The notes under the pieces: generated by a model | Told to the model about the DNA's origin: nothing | The model's database searches: none | What the model saw: the letters and a program-made list of their open reading frames with translations, nothing else | Translations under genes and position numbers: made by a program | Shown: positions 1 through 34,755 of the stretch, piece by piece | How the letters are laid out: every line of letters starts with the position of its first letter | Numbering within the stretch: the first letter of the stretch is position 1 | NCBI RefSeq assembly: GCF_021018895.1 | Contig: NC_079375.1 | Location: 3,248,560-3,312,559 of the forward strand | Direction of reading: 5' to 3' | Length of the DNA: 64,000 bases | Source of the DNA: Seriola aureovittata | Taxonomy: Eukaryota > Chordata > Actinopteri > Carangiformes > Carangidae

Positions 1-370
1 GTGCCAGGTTTGGACAAGGAAGAAGAATGTGTGGAATAAAAAAGACGATATTTCTGGTTCTGCTGCACTGATCTCAATACTTTTTTTTCAACTGTCCATT
101 GTGAGTCTGACAGTGTTACAGAGGTGCAATGCTAAATGTCTAGAATACTCTTTAAAGGGCATCAGGATAAATATACAATACAATCAGAGTGGGAGCAACC
201 AAGAGGTCAACAGAGGCCCACAGCTCCACTTTGCCCCGTGATCCTCCAGCACATTAATCTAAGGCCTGTAAACTAGAAGAGGATGTATTGTTTTTTTTAT
301 CGTTGTCATTGTATCAACATTTTACATAACAAGGTAAACCTCTTTAAGTACGTTCCAATTCAAGCTCTAT

Positions 371-392
371 TGATGATGATGATGATGATGAT
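371..392. repeat. (GAT)n microsatellite
   Basis: About seven tandem GAT units lie in the flank upstream of RANBP9. No function is inferred. Confidence 0.9.
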
Positions 393-796
393 AACAGAAA
401 AAGATAAAAGTCTTAACAGTTGATTTAAATGACTGTAAATGGGGGAAAAAAAGATCAAATCAGAATAAAATCCCTTGGTGAAACATATCAGATAGACAGA
501 TACAGTAAATTAATTGTACACTGAATAAATGGGCACACAGAGAGCAAGAGAGAAAAAAAATTTAAATCAGAAATTAAGAAAAGGCAGCATAATAGATGTA
601 CAGGACAGAGTGATGATAAAATAATATTGCTTAAGAAGAAGTGATGAATACAGAATACTGATGTTGATGATGAGTCAGTGACTGTGCCTACCTTGTAAGT
701 CTATTGATGAGTTGTTGCCCTGTCTGCTGCACATCCACTGCTCATTCTGTGTATATACTTCACATTCCCATAGGAAGTGAGTGGAGCCGTTGTCAG

Positions 797-801
797 CCAA
801 T
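797..801 (+). promoter_or_regulatory. CCAAT box
   Basis: A CCAAT motif followed by CAG sits about 450 bases upstream of the RANBP9 start codon, at the edge of the G+C-richer leader. It matches an NF-Y site. Its role as the RANBP9 promoter element is inferred from position only. Confidence 0.4.
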
Positions 802-1254
802 CAGATTCGCGTATAACGCTCCGACAACAAACAAAAGATCGAGGCTAGCCGAGCTCCTCAGACTTAGTCGATCCGTCTAGCCTAACGTTAGTTCCTACTT
901 TGCTCCCAGCAACGACTCGCTCCTCTGTCTTCTACCCACTTTCTTCAGATCCTGTGCGGCAGACCATCTTCTTCTAGTGGCGTTGTGTGAGCTAATGTCA
1001 ACCTGAGCCATTCCAGCGATCGCTTTGCCTGTGCTGGCCAAGCCGAACGCGTTAGCTAGGTTAGCTACTCGGCTAACCAGCTCTGGCTGCCTCTACGAAC
1101 AGCGAAGCCAGTTAGCTCAGCCTGCTAGCTAGCTAGCTTTGCTAAACCCCCCACCACCACCACCTCCTCCTCCTTAACAAACTTGACACTGACTGACACA
1201 AGTGGCTCTGGCTTGTTGCTGACAAGCCATTTCACTAATACTCGTGTCGTAGCC

Positions 1255-25929
<24,675 letters not shown>

Positions 25930-26180
25930 CCCAGTGCACACACACTCACACACACACTGACTCTGAGGACCTGTCCAGACAATTCTCCCTCCACCTCCTC
26001 CATCAGTGTAGTCATATTAGCTGAGGAGACGCTCCTCTGCACGATAACAAGTAGTAGAACGTGAACCATCTCACTCGCTTCTTGTTCTGCTTTTACCAGC
26101 ACAAACACCACGAGGACCAGGAGATGTTTCTGGGCAGATCTTTAGAGTGCCAACACACACCACTTACATTTAAAACACAG

Positions 26181-26184
<4 letters not shown>

Positions 26185-26232
<48 letters not shown>
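26185..26232. repeat. (CA)n microsatellite in RANBP9 3' UTR
   Basis: About 24 CA units, ending in CCACCACCACC. Confidence 0.95.
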
Positions 26233-26233
<1 letters not shown>

Positions 26234-26296
26234 ACCACCACCTCCCTTTCCATCATAAATATGAAATCACGCCTCCACCTTGGTTGGCCTCCCTGA

Positions 26297-26325
26297 CCCC
26301 CCCCCCCCCCCCCCCCCCCCCCCCC
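26297..26325. repeat. poly(C) run of 29 bases in RANBP9 3' UTR
   Basis: An uninterrupted C run lies 65 bases after the CA repeat. In RNA it would be a strong poly(C)-binding-protein site. On the other strand it is a G run able to form a quadruplex. Confidence 0.95.
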
Positions 26326-26528
26326 AGCCCTCCAAGGCTGCATCAACATCATTCTGACTGACAGTGGGGACGGCAGCCAAGAGTAGCCAACTTGAAAATA
26401 CTCGGGAGAGCCAAACTCAAGTGGACTCGGCACAGATACCCCGCCCCCGTATACCTGGGGGCATTAAAACCAGGGCAGACAGAACTGGCAAATATCCCTG
26501 GTCAAACATAAATGGAAAAATAAGGAAG

Positions 26529-26529
<1 letters not shown>

Positions 26530-26561
<32 letters not shown>
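26530..26561. repeat. (CAA)n microsatellite in RANBP9 3' UTR
   Basis: About ten ACA/CAA units. They create a polyglutamine-like open frame that is an artefact. Confidence 0.9.
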
Positions 26562-27090
26562 AAAAGAAGAGACGAGTGACCGCCATGGCCGACCACCCTT
26601 TAACGTGGTCCCTGTAAACCTGGCCTACCAGGTAAACGCGCACACACATGTAACACACGCAAACAAGCGAACACAGAGGCGCGCTGATACTGAAAACAGG
26701 ATTCAAAAAGTCCACCTCCAGAGAGGCTTGCTGAGCGCTCCACCTGCAGCCAACGCAAGGCTCTGTTACAGACGGCCTACCACCCCTTCACCCCCCTGCA
26801 CCAACCCCCCACCCCTCCACCTCCGCCTCCCCCTCCCTCCACCCTCCACTGACTTCAGGACATCGGCGGACATTTATGTGACGCATGTGGACTCGAGACT
26901 TTGAAGAAGCCAGAGAGAATCTACAGTCTCGTCTCAATGTTCCCTGTTTTTAATCTTTCGTTTTTGTTTCTTGTTTTTCATGGGTGAAGTGTGGGTAGGG
27001 GTGGGGGGTGGGGGGGGCTGAGGAGGCGTGGTTACCTGGCTCTTGTTTTGTTTTTAGTTTCTCCAGGTTTACAAGGCATGGTGCAGACGA

Positions 27091-27120
27091 TGATTATTAT
27101 TATTATTATTGTTATTATTC
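27091..27120. repeat. (ATT)n microsatellite in RANBP9 3' UTR
   Basis: About nine imperfect ATT units just before the poly(A) signal. Confidence 0.85.
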
Positions 27121-27206
27121 TAATTATCATTATATTAATTATTGTTACTTGCATTCACAGTATATTTGTTGAGCGCCAGCAAGAGCAAGTTCCACCAACT
27201 TATTAT

Positions 27207-27212
27207 AATAAA
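27207..27212 (+). terminator. AATAAA poly(A) signal, likely RANBP9 3' end
   Basis: The hexamer AATAAA is followed by a GT-rich stretch (GAGCGTGTGTACATGTTAACG at 27241), which fits a cleavage and polyadenylation site. Confidence 0.55.
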
Positions 27213-27992
27213 GGTCCCGATTCCACCGATTCCCAGTGACGAGCGTGTGTACATGTTAACGTTTATATATGACTTTAACAAAATTTAATTATATCAATAG
27301 AGCGAGATATTTAGTTATCAAATGACAGGAAATTTTTGAAAAAAAAAAACAAAAAAAAACAATCCTTTAATGCTTTGTACTGACATCAGTGACCCCTGAA
27401 ACGTGCTGGTTGTTCCTAGTCCACAGTTTTTCTGTTTCCCCTTTTGTTGACTCAGGGTTCCTGTGCAGGTGGGAATCTGATATATTTGACCACTTCCAAC
27501 AGAACGACTCTTAGGTCCTAAGACGCTTTAATTTCCCACGTTGTTTCCCTACGTGCTGTGAAGTAATCGCTCTTTTTACTGCAGCCTTGCTAAATTTATC
27601 AAAATGACTCTTCAAATACTTCTGGACAAAGTCTGGAATTTCTGAAATTGAAACCTTGTATTGGAACCTTGTGATGATCTCTGACCCCACTTTACTTGTT
27701 AACCCCCCACCCACACACATAACCCCCGATGCAAATATTGTTAATCTTTATTTTCGTATCATTGTCTCTGCTAATCCTTAACCCACAACAGAGTTTTTTT
27801 TGTTGTTTTTTTTTTTTTTAGCTGTGCAGTCGTAGGTTTTTCAGACCACAACAACTGAGCTGCTGTGAAGGCGGCCTCTAAACAAGCTCTGTGTTTGATT
27901 TTAAAGTTGAACTGAAATTTAAATTCTTCTCAGTTGAAAGCTGATACATTTTCTTGGTTTTTCAAAAGGGATTAAAAGTTGTTGTTTTTTTT

Positions 27993-28015
27993 GGGGGGGG
28001 GGGGGGGGGGGGGGG
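27993..28015. repeat. poly(G) run of 23 bases
   Basis: An uninterrupted G run directly after a T run. It can form a G-quadruplex and is a likely sequencing or assembly weak point. Confidence 0.95.
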
Positions 28016-29256
28016 TTTGACATTTATGTTTAAGCTTCAAGCCACTTAGTGGATGGACAGAAAACTAAAAGCAGAAATAATAACATTGCAGTCTTATAAT
28101 CTCCAAACCTTGATACAAGACGTTTTCTTCCTTTGTCAACAAGTCAGAATAGTGTTGGTTATCAGTGGTTAGCAATTCAAACTGTTTGTCCCTTTGTAAC
28201 ATTCAGTGTTTGGGAGGATTCATTGTGCTGTGAAGTTTGTATTCCCCTCAGAAAGTGGAAGCTAGCAAGCCTAGTCAGCCTGGTTTGATCCCCACTAGAT
28301 GTTACTTCTCCCACATGTTGTTGTAACAGCTGCTGAATCATCAGCAGCCCCTGCACACTTAGTGCTGCAGATACAAGACCAATTATTGCTGTGAATTTTC
28401 TACCCACAGCTCTAAGTATGTTATTGCATAACTTGAATGATGACACAGAGTTAAAGTTTTGTAGGGGATGGGACTAAGCTAGTGGTTCCCATGGCAACCC
28501 TTAATAGTGATTTCTTTTTTTCATGGGAAGCTGTAAACCAGTTGTCATTCAAATCAGATCGGACAGTTAATTTGATCGGCTCAGGTTCAGTCAGGTGTAT
28601 CGGCTTTCCATCACTGCTCCGCCACTTGCTGTTTCTGTTTTCTGTGCACCAAACTCAGGTCCTCGAAAACGTGTCTGGCAACCATGAGCTTTTTTTTTTT
28701 TTTTTTTTTTATCAGCGGTCTTAGCTGCTGCATATATGGAAATAAATCCTGCAGCACTCTTGTTTGTCTTCACGGTACATCAGGGTGTCGCAGCAGCCAC
28801 CTCGGCCTCCCCAGCTGGTTAACTGAAGCAATACTGGGAACTACACTTAGTGCCCGCCTACACTGATGTTGGATAAGTCAAATTACTGATGCTAACATCA
28901 ACAGTGGCTTCCAAAAATTCACTAGGTGGCACTATCATTGCAAAAGAATAAAAAAAAAATAATAATAATTAAAACCCTAATTATTTCTTTTTAGTTATAA
29001 CAGTTTTGACCAAATAAATACTCAAGTCAAATCAAACACCAAGGAGATGTCTACTCATGTCTTTGAAAAATAAGAATTTTAATTTCAGTTCAATTTTAAT
29101 GTTGGATAGTTGCTTGTTTTGTTTTCAGTTGATCTGATTCTTAACATCAACCCCACAGTGGCTCAGTCCCAGTTTTCCCTGATAGTGTTTTGCTATCAAG
29201 CTATAATTTTCTCAATTTTTCTAAATGCTTAAAATAGCAAATATTTAAAATAGCAG

Positions 29257-29310
29257 ACCTAGATGCTATTTCTACTGAAATAGAGATTTCTACTGAAATA
29301 GCATCTAGGT
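29257..29310. repeat. perfect 16-base inverted repeat, 22-base loop
   Basis: The arms ACCTAGATGCTATTTC (29257-29272) and GAAATAGCATCTAGGT (29295-29310) are exact reverse complements. The loop repeats part of the arms (TTTCTACTGAAATAG occurs twice). It would fold into a stable hairpin. It may be the relic of a small inverted-repeat element. Confidence 0.85.
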
Positions 29311-30957
29311 ATGAAAAGCCCCCATGTCCACCTGTCTCCAGCTATCCATGTCCACCCATCATCTTTCCTCTATCCACCAGGTTTTATTTATTTTTGTTTT
29401 TATTTTCCTGTTTACCAGATCCTTTTCCGGCCTCTTCGTGCTCAAAGCATCGATGGGGCGAATACAAAAAGGAAAAACCATGAAAAAAAAAAAAAGTATT
29501 TGTCAACTGCACTGTGGCTGCCACACTTACAAAAATAAAGAACCAAATACTTTAGGAAGATTCCTTCGCAGCTGTGTTTGAAGCCTGTGTGTTTGTGCTC
29601 GCCACTTGCAGAGAAACAGGAACGCCGAAACCTTTGCTAGACACGACCTCCATCTTTTTCCTTTCGTTTTTCCCAGGGGTCCAGAGTTGACATTTCTCCT
29701 CACGGTGGATCAGAGCTTTTCTGTTCCTTGGTTGGTTTCTTGCTTTTTTTCTTTTTTTTTTTTGTTTGTTTTGTTGTTTTGTTTTTTTTTTTCCAGGATT
29801 GCAAGCAGTCACGGCATCGTTTAGAAAATTTCTTAGACAAAGTGTGTCTGTTGTCTCTTTCTGAGTAAGGTCTGAAACCTATGCATGCCATAGTAAAGTG
29901 GTGGTAAGATCGAGTTAGATGTCTCTTATTTTATTCTTTTTGTTTCTCCTTCTTTTAGCCAGTTCACGGTGTATAAGGAAGATGTCAACCAGTAAGTTGT
30001 CCACTGCTGACTGTGTGTCCATTTGGAGAAAAAAAAATGTGCAATTTGTGTGAGGGTGAAAAGATTTATATTAAAAATGACAAATGATGATCGAACTTGT
30101 CTGGATGCTGCATGAGGCCTGGAGCTGAAGTCTTCCCTCTGCCTGTGAAACCAGTTTAAGTCCTGCTTCCAGTGAGCAGCTGAGGCTCTACAGAGTTCAC
30201 TTTAATCCTGAATGACGTGTACTCCGAAGATAATCCTGCAAAATATTTTTTACCCCCCATTCTGAACACACTAACCCACATGTGAAGCCTTTAACAAAGT
30301 CGACCTTAAAACACAGTACTAACTGATGATGATGTCATATCTGAACCTTTTAACCCCCCCCTTCCTTTCCTTGAAATAACCCATTAAACCTAGATAATAT
30401 AGGACTACAATGAACCAATGTGTTCAATATTGATTAGTCTGTCAGTCTGTAATATAAGAATATATGAAAGATATATGAAAAAAGTCCATCACTAGTTTCC
30501 TCAAGGTGATGTCTTTAAAAATCTATCACTGCAGGTATAACACATTAACTGCAACAGTTTCTAGTTCTAGTTACTGCATCTTTTTGTCACTCTCTCTTTA
30601 TATTTCAGTAGTAATATATCTGATAAAATAATATTGGTCAGACAACAAACATTTTTAAATGACTTTAAATGGAGAGTTTTTGCCTGATTTAATTTTTTTT
30701 TTTTTTTTTTTGGCCAGTGGTTCCCAATCAGGAACACATTATAGATTTCAGTGGCCTGTGACATGGCGTTGAGAGATGTGAGATGAACACTTACTGTAGG
30801 TTGAAGCCGAGTTAATCAGCAAACCACTAATTCAATCACTTGTGAATTTTCTTCTGATGTCCTCGGTTCTTCAACAAATCTGAACAAACATTCCCTCCTG
30901 CGATCATAGGAACCAAATCAAAGGAGGACAGGAAATTCAATATGGAGTCAAGCAATT

Positions 30958-30963
30958 TTTATT
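30958..30963 (-). terminator. AATAAA poly(A) signal, likely for CUB-CUB copy B
   Basis: On the minus strand AATAAA lies about 290 bases after the stop codon of copy B, the first such hexamer downstream. This is inference from position. Confidence 0.45.
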
Positions 30964-31254
30964 CTACAAAGTACAAATCTGACATGTAAAGGAACAGGAT
31001 GGATATATTCTTTTATCCCTCTTACACCATGCTTCTCCTAGAGGGATCCAATATAACCGACTGGTCAACAGTCACACAGGGTTTTCTGATTGGTCTAATT
31101 CTAAACTGTTAGTTATCTCTACAGCGGTTGCTAGGAAAACACCTCATTAGCTGAGCTGCTCATCTTCATCAGGGAAGTTCCCCCCCCTGCACACTGGTAC
31201 AACAGTACTCGCCAGTACTCCTCCCTGTAAAAACACCACCTTCACTTCTCATAG

Positions 31255-33881
31255 CTAGTCCAGCTGCTCCCCTCCCGAGGGGGGGGGGCTCCTCTCGCGG
31301 ATGGTGTAGTTGGCGGAGAATCCCTGTCTGTTGATAGCCTTGTCAGTGATGACGATCATGGACAGGATGCCACTCTGGGCGATCACTTGGTCCGGGGGGG
31401 TCCAGCCACAGTATCTGCCAATGTGGGAACCAACTGAGGGATAAAGAGGAGGGTAAGAGGGACAAAGGAGGAGAGATTCAAAAGGGAAGGTGAAGAAAGA
31501 ACGTTGGCTTCATCACTCATCAACTGCAGACTGATTGTTTATTTTTGATTATTAGATTGTTTTGCACTTTCTGGACTAGAAATGTTTCCTTCACTAGTCA
31601 GGTTGCGCTCTTGTTCTACGCTCCCAGATTTCAATCAACATTTGTTGACATCTCATTGACCTCAACCTGATCCAGATCGTCTCCTCACCTGCAGGGAGGC
31701 CGTCCCAGATCTCCAGCCAGTCGTATGTGCAGGGGTTGTTGGGGTCTTTTTGTTGGAAGTCCAGCTCCATCTCGAAGCTGCTGAACTCCAACACGATCTC
31801 CGACTTCTCCTGGGGGGCGAAGATCATGAAAGTGCAGTTCATGTTGTCTGGGTACTTCTTGGGGAAGTTCGGTGTTGTGATAACGCCCTGTGGATCCGTG
31901 AAGTTTCTGGAACATTTTGGACCTATGAGGGGAGAAGAGACTGATGAGTTTTTAAAGTGTCAAGACGTGTTTGTACAGAGGTGTGAGCTATCAGGGGTTA
32001 GAGAGCGGTACAGCTCGTTTTATTACCTCACTCTTCATGTCGGTACAAAAGGATTCATTTTTTTTAATGGTTCAAAACAGGACTTTTCAACATAACGCCA
32101 CCTGGGGATTGTTACTCCTGGATCCTGCGATCCTGTCACGGCGCTCCAGGGTGCGAACACCAAACAGAGGAATACACGCGTGTCCCCTTTTCATTCATAG
32201 AAACTGATGAGTGATCAAAGGCAACGTGCCATTTTGGCGGCAACTGAAGTGGATCCAAGAGGGAAGACCAAATACAAGCGTGGGACGTCCAAGGTTGGAC
32301 AATTTTGCAACACTTTTCCTATTCTCGGAAAAGTCACTCTAGGGTATTTGTGCACTTTAACGGATCATTCCACTTTATTATAACTTGCATCTTAATTCAA
32401 AACTTTTTAAACAAAAACGCATGCAAATACACAAAACGCAAACTTAAGAAAACATCATCAATTTGACAAGTGCTGCAAATACTTGCAACACAATGTATGT
32501 GTTTCCTGGGGACGGTAAAGGGGGATGAACCCGGCTGGGACGCATTAAACAACAAGTGTGTCCCAACCAGGTTCATCGAGAGAGAGAGAAAAGCCTTTCC
32601 TTTGCAGCATGTGTGTTTGTGTGTGTTTGATGATGTTTTCTGAATTTGCAGCACATTTGTGTATTTGCAAGTGCTTTCCTAATGGCTGTAAATTGTAGAA
32701 GGGGATTGTGGCTCCTGGCATGATTCCACCAGCTGCTGAAAACATTGCATCATACCTTCGTGTGACTACCTGCAGACCACAGACCACTACACACCTGGCT
32801 TGAAGAGTTCGTAGACAACAGAGAATCCCGCCTCCTGTACCTCATCGTCAGAGATAAACTTGATGAGGACCTGGTTGCCGCTGGTCATTATCGGGGAAGG
32901 TGCAACCTCCCCACAATACCTTCCAAACAAGGGCGAAAGTTCATCGCCGCCGTCGTAAACCTCCACATAGTCGTGCCTGTAGGAGCGGAGGAGATATACG
33001 AGTTTAGGTCTGTGTGGTTGCAAAGGACGTATGCATATATGTAAGTGTGTTGAACATGAGAAAACATGCTTCCTTGCGGCTGTCGCCAAGTGCTTTTATT
33101 ACAAAGATTACAGTGTGGACCTGCTCTACATGACAAGTGCCTTGAGATAACTTCAGTTGGCACCATATAATTAAAAACTGAATGGATTTGACATTGCCCA
33201 GACCGCAGATCCCAAAGGTAAGCAGGCAACCTTTATGACCTGTGATCCAGTAGTGAACAGGAGAACTTCATTTGACCGATGTTTTTTGACTTGTGGCCTT
33301 CAGCGGGGTCATCAGAGAACACATCACAGGGGACATTTAAATAACGTAGGTATGGAACAAAAAAAATACAAGACAGCCAATCGTGTGCCTATGAGGCTAC
33401 TTCAAATGTGGGTTGGGCCCTCGGTCATGTGGCTTCAGCCCAGTCATTGTTCCAGCCTGGTGAGGAATGTCCAATAGGGGACATAGGTGCCACCATGTTT
33501 TGTTCAAAGCCTGGAGAAGTTCAGTTAAAGGGTTGTATAAAGAGGACCATGTCCCAAACCCTGTCCATTTGATATGGCATAGCCCGCCCAAAAAAGTCTT
33601 AAATTTAAAGAAAAAAAGCTAAAAAATACAAAATAAAAATACAAAAATATACATTAATACATTCAAACCAACAGTGGAGGGGAGAGAGTGAGGAGAGAGC
33701 TCTTACTTGCAGTCCTTGCCCTCCAGATAAAAATGAGAATTGAAGGTGACAATGATCTTATGATCCGGCTCAGGGGCAGTTAGCACCCACACACAATGCT
33801 GGGAGGGCGGGTACTCAATGGGAAAGCCCTGGGTGGCCAAATAGCTTCCGGAGACTATTTGTACATTATATCCGCAGGTAT
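31255..33881 (-). CDS. neuropilin-like CUB-CUB protein, copy B (partial: no signal exon found)
   Basis: Four exons, from the 5' side: 33707-33881, 32795-32976, 31689-31922, 31255-31433. The first three have exactly the lengths of their partners in copy A (175, 182, 234 nt), with the same phases. The protein has two CUB domains most like neuropilin a1 and a2. CUB1 begins DTCGYNVQ and contains HDYVEVYDGGDELSPLFGRYCG. CUB2 begins PKCSRNFTDPQG, contains YDWLEIWDGLPAG and ends GFSANYTI. There are eight cysteines, four per CUB, and N-glycosylation sites NFT and NYT at neuropilin positions. The tail RSPPPSGGEQLD is coded over a run of ten C. No F5/8 (b1/b2), MAM or membrane segment follows. A first exon like copy A's was not found. 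An open frame running into the upstream intron from an ATG at 34059 gives a hydrophobic leader and may be the start. It may also share copy A's exon 1 (phase 1, compatible). Confidence 0.85.
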
Positions 33882-34072
33882 CTGTAGCACAAGAAAAGGC
33901 AGAAAGTTGTTGGTGGCACATTTTTTCAAGACTTGAGAGCATCAGTAGGGACAGAGTGAGGAAACTTAGACTTTCATCATGATAAATCCAAACATCCAGC
34001 ACTAGAGCAAAAATTATGATGACATAAAAAAAGCACTGACTCTTACATATTATAATCATAAGTCACATTCTA

Positions 34073-34107
34073 GGAATTTGTATCAGATACAATCTGATAC
34101 AAATTCC
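34073..34107. repeat. perfect 16-base palindrome with 3-base loop
   Basis: GGAATTTGTATCAGAT (34073-34088), then ACA, then ATCTGATACAAATTCC (34092-34107). The arms match exactly, so the DNA or RNA can form a tight hairpin. Confidence 0.9.
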
Positions 34108-34741
34108 TGTAGTCAGTTGACCTGTAATCAGTTTATAATTAGTCCGACCATCTAGACTCTAGACTAGACTCTAGACGGTGATGTAGAATCAATTCCTCAT
34201 TGTTAAGGGTGGGTTCTCCCACGCTTCATTTACTTGATTTATCGCCATAAATTCAGTCATGTTACAGTTAGAGTCAGAGGTACCTTTAGTTTTTTCCTTA
34301 CTTTGGTCACTAAGGTCTTTTGTGCAACGGTTTAACTGACTTTTAGTGACTCCTTAAGTTTAAGACTAAGATAAGGAGAAAACCTTAAATACTTAAGCGA
34401 ACATTTTCTAAGTAAAACCATATGGAGAAAACCTAAGGGTGTTTTGAGCAACCATTTTTGTTTTTACAGAATCCTTAAGTCAGACTTCAAGGAAAATCTT
34501 AATGTAAGGTGTTTTGTGCAACTGGACCCTGCACCTTTAGAGCTGGAAGGGATTCAGTGTCATGCTTAAGGACACTTAAATTGAGGCTGAATTAATTTAA
34601 ACATTCCAATACTTATCCGGGTAATCAGCAGTGGATGAGGCATTTTATGATCTGTACCAGTATCATTATACTTAACAACACAAATATCCAGGAAATGAAC
34701 ACTGGTCCTTCCTGATGCCACATCACACCCCCCCATCTCCT

Positions 34742-34747
34742 TTTATT
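34742..34747 (-). terminator. AATAAA hexamer just after the copy A stop
   Basis: On the minus strand AATAAA begins 8 bases after the TAG of copy A. If used, the 3' UTR would be only about 30 bases. This would also end the copy A transcript before copy B. Use is not shown. Confidence 0.35.
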
Positions 34748-34755
34748 TCTCATCA

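Larger units (their letters stand above)
1..1254 (+). promoter_or_regulatory. upstream flank, promoter and 5' UTR region of RANBP9
   Basis: No coding region was seen here. The first 700 bases are AT-rich with simple repeats. From about 780 the sequence becomes richer in G+C and contains a CCAAT box on the plus strand at 797-801. From about 840 to 1254 it looks like a transcribed 5' leader leading straight into the RANBP9 start. There is no clear TATA box, as is usual for a housekeeping promoter. The transcription start is not determined. Confidence 0.5.
25930..27230 (+). other. RANBP9 3' UTR
   Basis: No second gene is visible after the RANBP9 stop. The stretch is packed with simple repeats, listed separately, and ends at a good poly(A) signal at 27207-27212. 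The length of about 1.3 kb is inferred from that signal. A later signal near 29535 (AATAAAG) is possible but less likely. Confidence 0.6.
27231..30957. other. intergenic stretch, no gene recognised
   Basis: I see no coding exons on either strand. It holds homopolymer runs (G at 27993-28015; T at 28691-28710, 29750-29763 and 30691-30710), an inverted repeat at 29257-29310 and AT-rich filler. A short splice-like piece at 29959-29993 was judged unsupported. Confidence 0.6.
33882..34755. other. spacer between CUB-CUB copies B and A
   Basis: About 870 bases with no conserved signal exon. The part at 33882-34059 is open in frame with copy B. The part at 34280-34530 has the look of a short MITE (repeated 'GTGTTTTG(T/A)GCAAC' words near 34437 and 34508, CTTAAG-rich), not resolved further. 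A perfect palindrome lies at 34073-34107. Confidence 0.5.

Noticed and set aside
26061..26579. Frames with poly-Thr-His, poly-Gly or poly-Gln
   Set aside because: Artefacts of the CA, poly(C) and CAA tracts in the RANBP9 3' UTR.
29959..29993. Exon-like piece with TTTTAG before and GTAAGT after
   Set aside because: 35 bases with no recognisable protein, and RANBP9 already ends at its known C-terminus (DDYLH) at 25929.
31971..32207. Short plus-strand frames over the CUB copy B introns
   Set aside because: Antisense shadows with no domain; the minus strand explains the locus.
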